Origin: Methylobacterium gregans
GTDB taxonomy: Bacteria; Pseudomonadota; Alphaproteobacteria; Rhizobiales; Beijerinckiaceae
NCBI RefSeq assembly: GCF_022179245.1
Contig: NZ_BPQM01000025.1
Location: forward strand, 1-64,000
Direction of reading: 5' to 3'
Length of the DNA stretch: 64,000 bases
Shown piece after piece: positions 27,417 to 37,403 of the stretch (positions are counted from its first letter, which is position 1; each line of letters starts with the position of its first letter). A model generated the notes under the pieces. The model was given only the letters and a program-made list of their open reading frames with translations. It did no database searches and had not been told where the DNA came from. A program made the translations under genes and the position numbers.

Positions 27417-27450
27417 TGGACGTCGACTCCGCGCGGAGAAACCGAGCGTC

Positions 27451-27475
27451 AATGCGGAGCAAGCGCGACCGTTCC
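27451..27475 (-). promoter_or_regulatory. Candidate EcfG-type promoter before DUF1328
   Basis: On the minus strand GGAAC (27475-27471), 18 bases, TT (27452-27451) with -10 CATT. It lies 35 bp before the ATG, nearly the same geometry and surrounding bases (GCTCC-GCATTG) as the promoter of the 31-aa gene at 14848. Confidence 0.5.
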
Positions 27476-27693
27476 GCCGGAGCGGACACCCGCGCGGCCT
27501 TTCTTCCCAGACGGCGTCGCCGAGCCCGGCACGGCGCGGCAAGATTCCCGAAAGCCTGCTTCGTGAGCGGCCGTTTACCTGAACACGGGTTCAGATTTTC
27601 GCGTTAACCTCCAAGAGGATCCCGAAGAGCCATAGTCCATTACATCGAAGGACAAGCACCGGCACAGACAAACAGCCGGGGAGGCAGCAAGCT

Positions 27694-28134
27694 ATGATCA
27701 ACACTTCTCTTCAGCACTTCTGCAACCATGCCAAGAGCGTCGGCGGGATCTCGGAGGCCGACGTGCGCCGCCTGATGCGCGACGTCCTGCCGGAGGGCAT
27801 CGGCAGCCGCGAGGAGGCCGACATGCTGATCGCCCTGGAGCGGGCCGTGCCGGCGGACGCCGCCTTCGGCGACTTCCTGATCGCGGCGGTCGTCGATTTC
27901 GCGGTCTGGGGCGAGCGTCCCACCGGCCGGATCGAGCGCGAGACCGCCGCCTGGCTCGCCGGCTCCCTCTCCGGCCGCAGCGGCCCGACCCCGGTCGCCG
28001 CCCGCATCGCCGTCGAGATCGTGCGCGAGGCCCAGGCCAGCGCCGAGAACCTCACGGCCTTCGCCCTGGCCGCCAACAGCTGGTCGCGCCAGCCGGGCGC
28101 TGCGCGCCGTCCGAGCTTCGCGCTGGCCGCCTGA
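27694..28134 (+). CDS. Hypothetical helical protein
   Basis: A 146-residue soluble, mostly helical protein. It starts MINTSLQHFCNHAKSVGGIS, and the N-terminal half (EADVRRLMRDVLPEGIGSRE, EADMLIALERAVP) is rich in acidic and basic helices. No domain is recognised. GGGGAGG at 9 nt before the ATG is a strong ribosome site. It stands alone between DUF1328 (divergent, 277-bp gap without other genes) and pccA. Confidence 0.7.
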   Translation: MINTSLQHFCNHAKSVGGISEADVRRLMRDVLPEGIGSREEADMLIALERAVPADAAFGDFLIAAVVDFAVWGERPTGRIERETAAWLAGSLSGRSGPTPVAARIAVEIVREAQASAENLTAFALAANSWSRQPGAARRPSFALAA

Positions 28135-28279
28135 GCGGACCCCGCCTGGCATCCCAGCAGCATCCCGGGAGACCACCCAAAGCACAGCTTCCGTCCGCCG
28201 CACATCTGCTTTATCGGGGAATTCGACCGGGCTCCAGAACCCGGATCATCATCCTGGGAAGCAACGGTCCGAGCGGCGC

Positions 28280-30283
<2,004 letters not shown>

Positions 30284-30310
30284 CGCCGCCCGTCCGGGTA
30301 TGGGGGTCGC

Positions 30311-30742
30311 ATGCCCCTTTACTTCGCCTACGGCGCCAACATGGACGCCGCCGCCATGGCCCTGCGCTGCCCGGCCTCGTGCCTCGTCGGCCGGGCGGAG
30401 CTGCGCCGCCACCGCTTCATCATCATGCGCGAGGGCTACGCCTCCGTGGTGCGCGATCCCGGCCGCTCGGTCTGGGGCGTGCTCTGGGAGCTGGCGCTCG
30501 CCGACGTACCGGCGCTCGACCGCTACGAGGGCGTCTCGGGCGGGCTCTACGTGAAGGCCTACCAGCCGGTGGCGGCGGTGGGCGGCGTCAAGCGGGCGCT
30601 GATCTATCTCGGCCGCAGCGCGACGCCCGGCGTGCCGCGGCCGGGCTATCTCGAGGCCGTCGCGGCCGCGGCCGGGGCCGCGCAGCTGCCCGCCGCCCAT
30701 ATCCGCGAGATCCGGGGCTGGCAGCGCGGCGCGCCGGCCTGA
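30311..30742 (+). CDS. Gamma-glutamylcyclotransferase-family protein
   Basis: A 143-residue GGCT-fold protein. The N-terminal substrate loop YFAYGANMD replaces the usual YGSN, and the likely catalytic Glu lies in DRYEGVSGGLYVK. The family opens gamma-glutamyl amide bonds to release 5-oxoproline, but small bacterial members vary. It lies 28 bp after pccA on the same strand, so it may be co-transcribed. Convergent with the flotillin gene. Confidence 0.85.
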   Translation: MPLYFAYGANMDAAAMALRCPASCLVGRAELRRHRFIIMREGYASVVRDPGRSVWGVLWELALADVPALDRYEGVSGGLYVKAYQPVAAVGGVKRALIYLGRSATPGVPRPGYLEAVAAAAGAAQLPAAHIREIRGWQRGAPA

Positions 30743-30745
30743 GCC

Positions 30746-32434
30746 TCAGGGCGCGGCGGCCGACGCGGGCCGCACCGCCTTGCCGTCGCGCAGGCCGCCC
30801 ACCAGCGCATCGAGGCTGCCGGCATCCCCGGAGAAGCCCGCCTCGTCGAGGATCGCTCCGAGGATCGGGCTGTTGTACTGGTAGCGCAGCAGGTGGCCCG
30901 ACAGGCTGTCGCCGAAGCTCGCCGAGGCCGCACCGGTGCCTGCCCCCATCATCCCGCCCGCGTCGAAGATGCGGATCGAGTCGATCTTCTCCACCGCCCG
31001 CATGCTCTCACGCAGCGCGTCCGGGATGATGCCGAGGCGCTTGAGCCCGGTCTCGTAAGCGCGCGCCTCCGGCGAGAGGGCGTTGCGGGCCTCGTTCATC
31101 ACCCGCTCGCGCTCGGCCTCGGCCCGGCCGAGCTTCGCGATAGCCTCGGCCTTCGAGGCGGCGGCAATCGCCTCGGCCTCCGCGAGGGTGGTGATGGCGT
31201 TGGCCCGGTCCTCCGCCGCCCGGCGCTCGGCCTCCGCCGTGACGGTGATGCCGGTGGCCTCGCGCTCCGCCTCGCGCTTGGCCGCGATCACCGTGACCTC
31301 GCGCTCGCGCTCGGCGATCTCCTTGGCCTTGGCGGTGGCGACCCGCTCCTCGGCCGCGACCGCCAGCGCCTCGGCGGCCTTGGCGGCGGCGAGCGCCTCC
31401 GACTGCTTCTGCGAGCGCTCGGCGATCCGGATGGCGTTGTCCTGCAGCACGAGTTGGCGCTCGCGCTCGGACTCGGCGTTGCGCTGGGCGATGGCGAGGT
31501 CGGCCGCGATGCGGGCGCTCTCGGAGTTCTGGCGCGCCTCGGCCTCGCGCTGGCGCACCGCCTGCTCGCGCTCGATCCGGGCGGTCTCCTCGCTCTGCTG
31601 GGCGCGCTGCTCGGCCTGGGCGGTCTCGGCCCGGGTCTCGGCGGTCTTGTTGGCGATGTCGCGCTCCTGGGCGAGCTCGGCCTCGCGGGTGGCGCGCCGG
31701 ATCTCGAGCTGGCGCAGCGCCGCCTCGCGGTCCTTCTCGGCCACCGCCACCTCGGCGTCGCGCTCGGTGGCGTTGCGCTCCTTGCGGCGCTGCTCGGTGA
31801 TCTCCTTGAGCCGGGCGAGGCCTTCCGCGTCGAAGGAATTGTCGGGGTTGAAATGCTCGATCGCGGTCTGGTCGAGGCGGGTCAGCGAGGCGGATTCGAG
31901 TTCCAGCCCGTTGTGGCGCAGGTCGCCCGAGACCGCCTCCTGCACGCCCTTCACGAAGGCGGCGCGCTGCTCCTGCAGGTCGGGCAGGCTCATGCCGGCG
32001 GCGACCGCGCGGAGCGCGTCGACGAACTTCGCCTCGATCAGCTCGCGCAGCAGGTTGGCGTCGTTGGTGCGCTCGCCCAGCGTCTGGGCGGCGAGCGCGA
32101 TCGATTCCTCGCGCGGCTCAACGCGCACGTAGAACTCGACCGTGATGTCGGCGCGCAGCCGATCCTTGGTGATCAGCGACTCGTTGCCGGACCGCTTCAC
32201 CTCCAGCCGCAGGGTGTTGAGGTTCACCAGGGCGATGGAGTGGAAGACCGGCAGCAGCACCGTGCCGCCGTCGACCACCACCTTGCGGCCGCCGAGGCCC
32301 GTGCGCACGAAGGCGGTGTCGCGCGTGGTGCGCCGGTAGAGCCGGCCGAACACGAAGCCGATGCCGAGCAGCGCGACGACGAGGATGCCGGCGATCACCA
32401 GGAGGTTGATGAGACCGGGGCTGATCATGTCCAT
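30746..32434 (-). CDS. yqiK: Flotillin / YqiK-family membrane protein
   Basis: An SPFH-domain scaffold of membrane microdomains. 562 residues: an N-terminal membrane helix (LINLLVIAGILVVALLGIGF), the SPFH domain (VRTGLGGRKVVVDGGTVLLP to LDQTAIEHFNPDNSFDAEGL), then ~200 residues of charged Ala/Glu coiled coil (EAELAQERDIANKTAETRAE) and a C-terminal oligomerisation region. E. coli has the same yqiJ-yqiK pair. Start ATG 32434. Last gene of the PspA-YqiJ-YqiK run, 32 bp after yqiJ. Confidence 0.9.
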   Translation of the reverse strand: MDMISPGLINLLVIAGILVVALLGIGFVFGRLYRRTTRDTAFVRTGLGGRKVVVDGGTVLLPVFHSIALVNLNTLRLEVKRSGNESLITKDRLRADITVEFYVRVEPREESIALAAQTLGERTNDANLLRELIEAKFVDALRAVAAGMSLPDLQEQRAAFVKGVQEAVSGDLRHNGLELESASLTRLDQTAIEHFNPDNSFDAEGLARLKEITEQRRKERNATERDAEVAVAEKDREAALRQLEIRRATREAELAQERDIANKTAETRAETAQAEQRAQQSEETARIEREQAVRQREAEARQNSESARIAADLAIAQRNAESERERQLVLQDNAIRIAERSQKQSEALAAAKAAEALAVAAEERVATAKAKEIAEREREVTVIAAKREAEREATGITVTAEAERRAAEDRANAITTLAEAEAIAAASKAEAIAKLGRAEAERERVMNEARNALSPEARAYETGLKRLGIIPDALRESMRAVEKIDSIRIFDAGGMMGAGTGAASASFGDSLSGHLLRYQYNSPILGAILDEAGFSGDAGSLDALVGGLRDGKAVRPASAAAP

Positions 32435-32466
32435 CGGGAACGAGCCTTCGCGGGTGGGTAAGCGGT

Positions 32467-33132
32467 TCAGAGGTCCGGCGCGGCCGGGATCGCGACGAAG
32501 ACGCCGTCCGCCCGGTCGACCAGCAGCACCCGGGCGCCGGCCGGCATGGCGGGGGCGTCCGGAGCGGCGCGGGCGCGCAGGAGATGCGGGTTGCCGTGCC
32601 GGTCGAGCGCCCGAACCTGCCCGGGCAGGCCCTGGTCGAGAGGCCCGAGCGTCACCTCGGCGATCGCGCCCACGAGGTCGTCGGCGGAGACCGCGTAGCT
32701 CTCGTCGCGCGGGATCAGGCGAGCCAGCACCCGGGTCGAGACCCTGAGCACCGGCAGGGCGGCGGCGCCCGCGGCCAGCACGGCGAGCGGCACCGGCAGG
32801 GGCGCGACGAGCGCGGCGGCCAGCCCCTGCAGGGCGAAGCCGGCGAGCGCGAAGGCGGCGAGCCCCAGGATCAGCAGGATCAGAAAGGGTACCCGGCCGA
32901 CATTGAGCCACGACAGCAACGCGGCGGGCGAGAGGGCCCCGTGCGCGTGGGCCGTCCCCACCGGACCGTCCACGGCATTGTCCAGCCCGGCGTCCTGCCC
33001 AAGCGCGCCATCGACCAACGCCGAGGCGGAGTGCCCGACGAGGAGCGACAGGACCTCGACCAGAACGAGACCGGCCATCACCGCGGCGGCGAGGCTGAAG
33101 GGGAAGAGCGCCGGCCCGGCGAGCGCGCTCAC
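32467..33132 (-). CDS. yqiJ: YqiJ-like membrane protein with OB-fold domain
   Basis: A partner of flotillin-type YqiK. 221 residues: an N-terminal membrane helix (FSLAAAVMAGLVLVEVLSLL), a His/Ala loop, two further helices (VPFLILLILGLAAFALAGFA, APLPVPLAVLAAGAAALPVL), then an OB-fold-like beta domain (ADDLVGAIAEVTLGPLDQGL to PAGARVLLVDRADGVFVAI). Start GTG 33132 overlaps the PspA-family stop (GTGA), so it is translationally coupled. The family matches DUF1449/YqiJ in architecture and in its neighbour. Confidence 0.82.
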   Translation of the reverse strand: MSALAGPALFPFSLAAAVMAGLVLVEVLSLLVGHSASALVDGALGQDAGLDNAVDGPVGTAHAHGALSPAALLSWLNVGRVPFLILLILGLAAFALAGFALQGLAAALVAPLPVPLAVLAAGAAALPVLRVSTRVLARLIPRDESYAVSADDLVGAIAEVTLGPLDQGLPGQVRALDRHGNPHLLRARAAPDAPAMPAGARVLLVDRADGVFVAIPAAPDL

Positions 33133-33788
33133 GCGGGCAGGCCCCCCTTCAGCGCGGCGAGCCGCCGCTCGATGGCATCGTCCCGGTGCAGGCGGTCGAG
33201 CTCCTCGACCGAGGGGTCGGCGACCGCGCCGGCGGTGCCGGTCGCCCGGTCGATGGCGCGCAGCGACCGGGCGAGGCGCTCCGCGCGGCCCGCCTCCTCG
33301 CCGTAGCCGGCGAGCGTGTCGGCCGCCTTCGGGTCGGTTCCCCCGGCGGGGGGCTTGCGCAGCAGGGCGATCCGGTGCTCGGCGTCGCGCCGGGCAGCGC
33401 CCGCCGCCTGCAGGGCCTTGGCGGCCGCCGCGTGGCGCTCGGCGACGTCACCGAGGCTCGAATCGATCGCCTCGATCTGGCTCTCGAGGTCGAGCTGCCG
33501 ACTGATCCCGGCACGCGCCAGATCCTCGCGCCCGCTCGCCAGCGCGAGCTCCAGCTTCTCGGGGAGCGCGGAGAGCTCCCCGTCGAGCTGACCGCGTCGG
33601 GCACCGAGCCGGTGCTCCTCCGCCTTGATCCGGCCGAGGTCGAGCCGGGCCTCGTGGATCACGGCGTCGATCTCGCGGAGCGCCTGCTCGGCCACCGCGA
33701 GGCCGTTGCGGTCCTCGACAGCCTCCAGGGCCGCGTTGGAGAGGCCGCCGATGATCCGGCCGACGCGGGTCAGGATGGTCTCGGGCAT
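33129..33788 (-). CDS. pspA: PspA/IM30-family protein
   Basis: A peripheral membrane-stress protein that polymerises on the inner membrane. From ATG 33788 it is 219 residues, almost all coiled coil: TRVGRIIGGLSNAALEAVED as the amphipathic start, then long helices (EQALREIDAVIHEARLDLGR; DLESQIEAIDSSLGDVAERH). AAGGAG lies 9 nt before this ATG, so it can be made alone. However, the frame is open upstream without a stop into a TnpB-like module (33789-34298), so a 389-residue fusion is also possible. It heads a coupled pspA-yqiJ-yqiK operon. Confidence 0.85.
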   Translation of the reverse strand: MPETILTRVGRIIGGLSNAALEAVEDRNGLAVAEQALREIDAVIHEARLDLGRIKAEEHRLGARRGQLDGELSALPEKLELALASGREDLARAGISRQLDLESQIEAIDSSLGDVAERHAAAAKALQAAGAARRDAEHRIALLRKPPAGGTDPKAADTLAGYGEEAGRAERLARSLRAIDRATGTAGAVADPSVEELDRLHRDDAIERRLAALKGGLPA

Positions 33789-34298
33789 GGTGCGGATCTC
33801 CTTCGGGTTCGGGGCCGGATGCGTGGGCATGACGGGGACGCCCACCACGAGGGTGATGTCGTCCCCCGCGATCGTGAGGCGGGCGGCGGAGAGCTCGCGC
33901 CAGGGACCGTCGTAGCCCTCGACGCGGTAGGGCATGCTGCGCCGGCCGCAGAGCGTGGTCAGGGTGATCTCGGCGGCGCCCTTGAGGCTGAACAGCTTCC
34001 CGTCGAGGGGCAGCGCGCTGACCTGCTGCGGGTCGAGATCCGCCGGTTGCCGGGCGAAGTCGCGGATACCCAGCGTGACGAGGCGAGCGGGCAGGCCGGT
34101 CTCGTCGCGCACGCGCTGGTAGCCGTGCGCGATCAGCGCGACGACGTTGGCGCCGAGGCCGTGCGTGCGGCGGATCTCGTCCAGGATGACCAGCATGCGC
34201 CGGTAGGCGGCCAGCAGCGCCCGGACCGCGTCGCGATCCGCCGGCTGCGGCAGCAGCCGGTAAGTCAGGCGAGAGGGCAGGGCCTGCGACCGGGTCAT
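33789..34298 (-). CDS. TnpB/OrfB N-terminal-like module without RuvC domain, in frame with pspA
   Basis: About 170 residues from ATG 34298. The pattern follows the N-terminal half of one group of IS605/IS1341 TnpB proteins: an opening strand LTYRLLPQPADRD, helices with AYRRMLVILDEI, GLPARLVTLGIRDFA, then the beta (WED-like) region LDGKLFSLKGAAEITLTTLC, GRRSMPYRVEGYDGPW and ITLVVGVPVMP. TnpB would continue into the RuvC nuclease; here the frame instead runs straight into PspA. No transposon ends or tnpA are seen. Options: a decayed transposase fragment, a domesticated nucleic-acid-binding module, or a remote fold resemblance. Recognised by pattern only. Confidence 0.5.
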
Positions 34299-34344
34299 GC
34301 AGGGAATGTTAAGATACCGCCGCGGTGTTTTTCAACTTTACCCG

Positions 34345-35165
34345 CTATAGACGCGTGCCGAACCGCACGCGAAGACAGTGTTCAGGCTGGACCGGCGCCT
34401 GGATGCGGTCGATCTCGGACTCGCCTGTCATCGCCGAAGATCGTGAAATCCGGACGACAGCCCAGGCAGGACCCGGCATGGGAGGCGGAGCCGGCACGGC
34501 GGCGGACCGCACGGCGCGGGCGCCCGAGGCAGCCGTGGATCCGTCTGAAGCCGGGGCACCCGTGATGAAGGTCGCGTTGGCCTGACCATTCGCGAAGGCT
34601 TCGCTGGCGAGCTCGCGCGGCTGATCGAAGCTCCGTCCGGCAGCCGCGCGGTTCTCGGCACGAACGGCGCCACCCACGATCTGCACCTGGATGCTGTCGC
34701 CGGTGTCGAAGCCCGTGATCAGGTCGGAGGTCGACGCCGTGATGCCCGAGTCGCCGGCCGCGAAGGCGAAGGTGTCGTTGCCGGCACCGCCCGTGAGGGT
34801 CTCGGGGAAGCCCACCGCGCCGCCCTCGAAATCGCCCGTCAGGTTGATCGAGACGGCGAAGCGGCGGTGCGCGGTCAGGCCCTGGCCGTTGTCCCGGTGC
34901 GGGCGGAAATGGCCGGCGTCCTCGGCCGCGGGATCGATGCCGACGCCGAAGAAGCTCGCGCGGGAATCGTCCAAGCGGGCGCGCTCCCGCAGGGCCGTCC
35001 CCAGGGCCGCGGTCGCCAGCGGAGCCGAAGAAGCAGAGCACGATGTAGCGGCCCGCCAGGGTGTCGATGGCGAAGCCGGCCGCCCTTGCGCGCGGGGGCG
35101 ACCTGCGGGAACAGGTCTCCCAGGCCGAAGGGCGAGGGGGAGCCGCCGGCCCTGTCGGGACCTCC
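34345..35165 (-). pseudogene. Scrambled pseudogene: peroxiredoxin + 2OG-Fe(II) oxygenase + RTX fragments
   Basis: On the minus strand, pieces of different proteins follow one another in shifting frames. A peroxiredoxin-like start (AIDTLAGRYIVLCFFGSAGD, ~35018-35085) changes frame to RASFFGVGIDPAAEDAG (~34920-34972). Then comes a 2OG-Fe(II) oxygenase metal-site region (HFRPHRDN, AHRRFAVSINLTGDFEGG, ~34807-34918) and finally an RTX calcium-binding repeat (GGAGNDTFAFAAGDSG, ~34740-34800). Prx-2OG fusions exist, but here most of both domains is missing and the RTX tail is foreign, so this is a deletion/fusion scar. It fills the gap before the tRNA. Confidence 0.65.
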
Positions 35166-35252
35166 CGCGGGGCCAGGGCGCGTGGCCGGGGTGCGTGGCG
35201 GCGCAAGCCCTTGACCGGTGGCGCACGGCATGGTGTTTCGGCCGCGGCAACC

Positions 35253-35329
35253 GGCCCCGTAGCTCAGCTGGATAGAGCAGCCGCCTTCTAAGCGGCAGGT
35301 CGTAGGTTCGAGCCCTACCGGGGTCGCCA
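35253..35329 (+). tRNA. tRNA-Arg (anticodon TCT)
   Basis: A 77-nt cloverleaf: acceptor GGCCCCG/CGGGGTC (one G-T pair), D-arm GCTC/GAGC, anticodon stem GCCGC/GCGGC with loop CTTCTAA (anticodon TCT, reads AGA), T-arm GTAGG-TTCGAGC-CCTAC, discriminator G and encoded CCA. No integrated element is seen abutting its 3' end in this window. The pseudogene scar lies on its 5' side. Confidence 0.97.
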
Positions 35330-35468
35330 CTCTATTTTTGGCACCCTTGCGCCGGCGAACCCAGTCGATCCGAAAAAAGAACGCTCCACAAGGCGATATA
35401 AACTCAAGAAGTCCATTTCATCCGATTCATGTTCTCCTGATGATCCCGACCCCGCGCAGGGGACGGCC

Positions 35469-35687
35469 TCACGCATCTCCCCGGTCGATCGGCCGCGCCC
35501 GCACGTAGCCGCGCGATATCAGGCGGTCGCGGCGGAGCGAGCGACGCTCCGCCTCGGCCAGGTCCGCGAGCGCGTCGGATACGGCCCGGACGAGGGCCGC
35601 CCAGGTGTCGCCGCCGGCCGCGCACGCGTAGGCCGCGGCAATCCGCTCGGCCTCGGATGCCCCTTCGTCCACAACCAGACCGTGCAT
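35469..35687 (-). CDS. Small hypothetical acidic/helical protein
   Basis: A 72-residue soluble helical protein beginning MHGLVVDEGASEAERIAAAY and ending in basic residues (ISRGYVRARPIDRGDA). GGGAGG lies 6 nt before this ATG, a strong start; the frame further upstream is not supported. No family recognised. Divergent from the DUF6894 gene. Confidence 0.6.
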   Translation of the reverse strand: MHGLVVDEGASEAERIAAAYACAAGGDTWAALVRAVSDALADLAEAERRSLRRDRLISRGYVRARPIDRGDA

Positions 35688-35809
35688 CCGCGCCTCCCAC
35701 ATGATAGAACATTTAGAGAACAAACACGGTGGACGGGCGCGGCACAATCCGGGCCGCGCCAGTTTCGCCCACCGCTGTGAACATCTGTGGACGACGAGGC
35801 GAAAGACGA

Positions 35810-36055
35810 ATGCGGGCTGGCACTTACCGCTTCCACTGCACGGACGGCGCGCACGCGGTGCTCGACCTCTCCGGCCGGTACCTGCGGGCGCGGGACGACC
35901 TGCGCGCGGAGGCCGCACGGGCGGCGCGCGCGATCATGGACCGTGTCGCCGGGCGGCTCGACTGGTCGGCCTGGATCGTTGACGTGCACGACGCCGCGGG
36001 GCGGCGCGCGCTCACCCTGACCTTCGCGGACGCCGCCCGCCCGCGGGCGGCCTGA
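35810..36055 (+). CDS. DUF6894-like small protein
   Basis: An 81-residue protein with the DUF6894-type layout: YRFHCTDGAHAVLDLSGRYL, a helix of Arg/Ala (AARAARAIMDRVAGRL), then the strand pair WSAWIVDVHDAAGRRALTL. Such proteins are abundant in Methylobacterium and relatives and have no known function. GAGG precedes the ATG. Twelve bp separates it from the next gene, so they form a likely operon. Confidence 0.65.
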   Translation: MRAGTYRFHCTDGAHAVLDLSGRYLRARDDLRAEAARAARAIMDRVAGRLDWSAWIVDVHDAAGRRALTLTFADAARPRAA

Positions 36056-36066
36056 GAGGAGACATC

Positions 36067-36342
36067 ATGGCACACAGGAAGCTGTCCGCGTCCGAGACGA
36101 AGGCGCGGGATCTGGGGCTGGCGCTCGCCCGCATCGCGGAGAGCGAGGGCCTGCCGGCGGCGGTCGGCGTCGACCGGCTCCGGCAGGCGAGCCCGCGGCT
36201 CACGCCGCTCGCGGTCGGGCAGATGGTGCGCAAGCACCGGGATCTCGTGGACGCCACCCTGGCCGAGCGCGGCCTGTCGCTCGCCGACTACGCCGACCAG
36301 GGGCCGGGGCTCGGGATGACGTTCACGATTGAGCAGGCGTGA
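36067..36342 (+). CDS. Hypothetical protein, likely partner of DUF6894 gene
   Basis: A 91-residue soluble protein: MAHRKLSASETKARDLGLAL, helices with LARIAESEGLPAAVGVDRL, and RLTPLAVGQMVRKHRDLVDA. The LTPLAVGQMVRKH stretch looks like a short helix-turn-helix, but this is only suggestive. GAGAGGAG is a strong ribosome site. Follows the DUF6894 gene by 11 bp. Confidence 0.6.
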   Translation: MAHRKLSASETKARDLGLALARIAESEGLPAAVGVDRLRQASPRLTPLAVGQMVRKHRDLVDATLAERGLSLADYADQGPGLGMTFTIEQA

Positions 36343-36431
36343 GCGCGTCGCCGGGCCCGGGAAGGGAGATCGACGCCCTTGGGTCTCGACGCCCTTGAGC
36401 CCGCGCGCCTGGCTCGTCGCGGAGGGGCCCG

Positions 36432-36701
36432 TTACGGAAAGAAGGCGTCGACGCCGGCGGTGGCCCCGCCCGGGCGCTGCGGAACCACCACGCTCTGCAG
36501 GGGCCGCATCGTCTCGGTCTCGCTCGGCCCCGTCAGGCCCGGCTCGACGCGAGGCCCCGTATCACCGAGGGCGATGAGCGCGGTGGCGGCAAGGCCGAGG
36601 CCGCCAAGCAGGAACGCCGTCCGGTGCGACACGCCCCAGCCGCGCAGCAGCACCGCCACGGTCAGGGAGATCGCCGCGAGGCCGATGATCTGATGGGGCA
36701 A
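36432..36701 (-). CDS. Small two-helix membrane protein
   Basis: An 89-residue product with two membrane helices (IIGLAAISLTVAVLLRGWGV and TAFLLGGLGLAATALIALG) and a Pro/Gly-rich soluble tail (MRPLQSVVVPQRPGGATAGV). Translation start is not marked by a strong ribosome site. No family recognised. Convergent with the preceding pair of genes. Confidence 0.55.
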   Translation of the reverse strand: MPHQIIGLAAISLTVAVLLRGWGVSHRTAFLLGGLGLAATALIALGDTGPRVEPGLTGPSETETMRPLQSVVVPQRPGGATAGVDAFFP

Positions 36702-36843
36702 GGCGGGAGGTCCGGGCCGGCGCTCGGGTGCGGCGCGCGCCGCTCATAGCCGCGGCCGGCTCGCCTGCCGATGCGTAGCGATCCGCAGGCGAGGCGGGGA
36801 ACCACCCGCCGAACGGCCCCGTGCGCTCTGACCTGAAAAGCTC

Positions 36844-37104
36844 TCAGCCGATCGCCACGCCGGTGAGCACGTCCGCCGCGCGCCGCACCTCGGCGACGAT
36901 CATCTCCTCGCTCTCCGAGCCGCCGGCCATGTCGGCCAGGAGGACGGAGACGTCCCGCTTCACGTCCTCGCGGATCTCCGGGTTCTCCTCGGACAGGCGC
37001 CCGATCAGGACGCCCAGGACGATCTCCAGCGCGGCGATCTTCGCGTGGAGGCGCGAGGCATCGTCGAGCGGGTCGTCCTGGGGCGCGTCGCGGTCGCTGC
37101 TCAT
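36844..37104 (-). CDS. Small acidic helical hypothetical protein
   Basis: An 86-residue acidic protein with a mid-length helix (LHAKIAALEIVLGVLIGRLS) and MAGGSESEEMIVAEVRRAAD near the end. AAGGAGA sits 6 nt before the ATG, a strong start signal. No known domain. Ala/Glu composition suggests a soluble helical bundle. Confidence 0.65.
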   Translation of the reverse strand: MSSDRDAPQDDPLDDASRLHAKIAALEIVLGVLIGRLSEENPEIREDVKRDVSVLLADMAGGSESEEMIVAEVRRAADVLTGVAIG

Positions 37105-37195
37105 GCCTGTCTCCTTGCGTCTGTCCGGGTCGGTTCGGCCCGGAACGGCCTACGCGAAGGACGACCGGCAGACCACCGGGCCGGCGGAGCCGATC

Positions 37196-37288
37196 TCAGT
37201 AGGGATGCGACCGGCGCGTGCGGAGCAGGTCGAGGACGGCGATCCCCAGCGGCGGCAGGATCAGCAGCAAGGCGAAGACGAGGCCCAC
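37196..37288 (-). CDS. Putative 30-aa membrane mini-protein
   Basis: A 30-residue frame starting GTG: MGLVFALLLILPPLGIAVLD, followed by a basic end ...SHPY. One hydrophobic helix. GGAGG lies 10 nt before the GTG. Its architecture (short helix, Arg-rich turn, terminal PY) recalls the 31-aa gene at 14753. Confidence 0.5.
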   Translation of the reverse strand: MGLVFALLLILPPLGIAVLDLLRTRRSHPY

Positions 37289-37403
37289 GGTTCGGCACCC
37301 TCCATCCGGTCACTCCTGATCAATGCGCCGCCCGGCATCCGGTTCGGCCCGATCCGGGAACCGACCGGAGATCGGCCACCGATCGGCACCCTGGACGTGC
37401 CGG

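Noticed and set aside
34875-35330. Minus-strand frame beginning MATPVGLEPTTCRLEGGCS over the tRNA
   Set aside because: This peptide is the well-known false translation of the antisense of tRNA-Arg; the rest shifts through the pseudogene.
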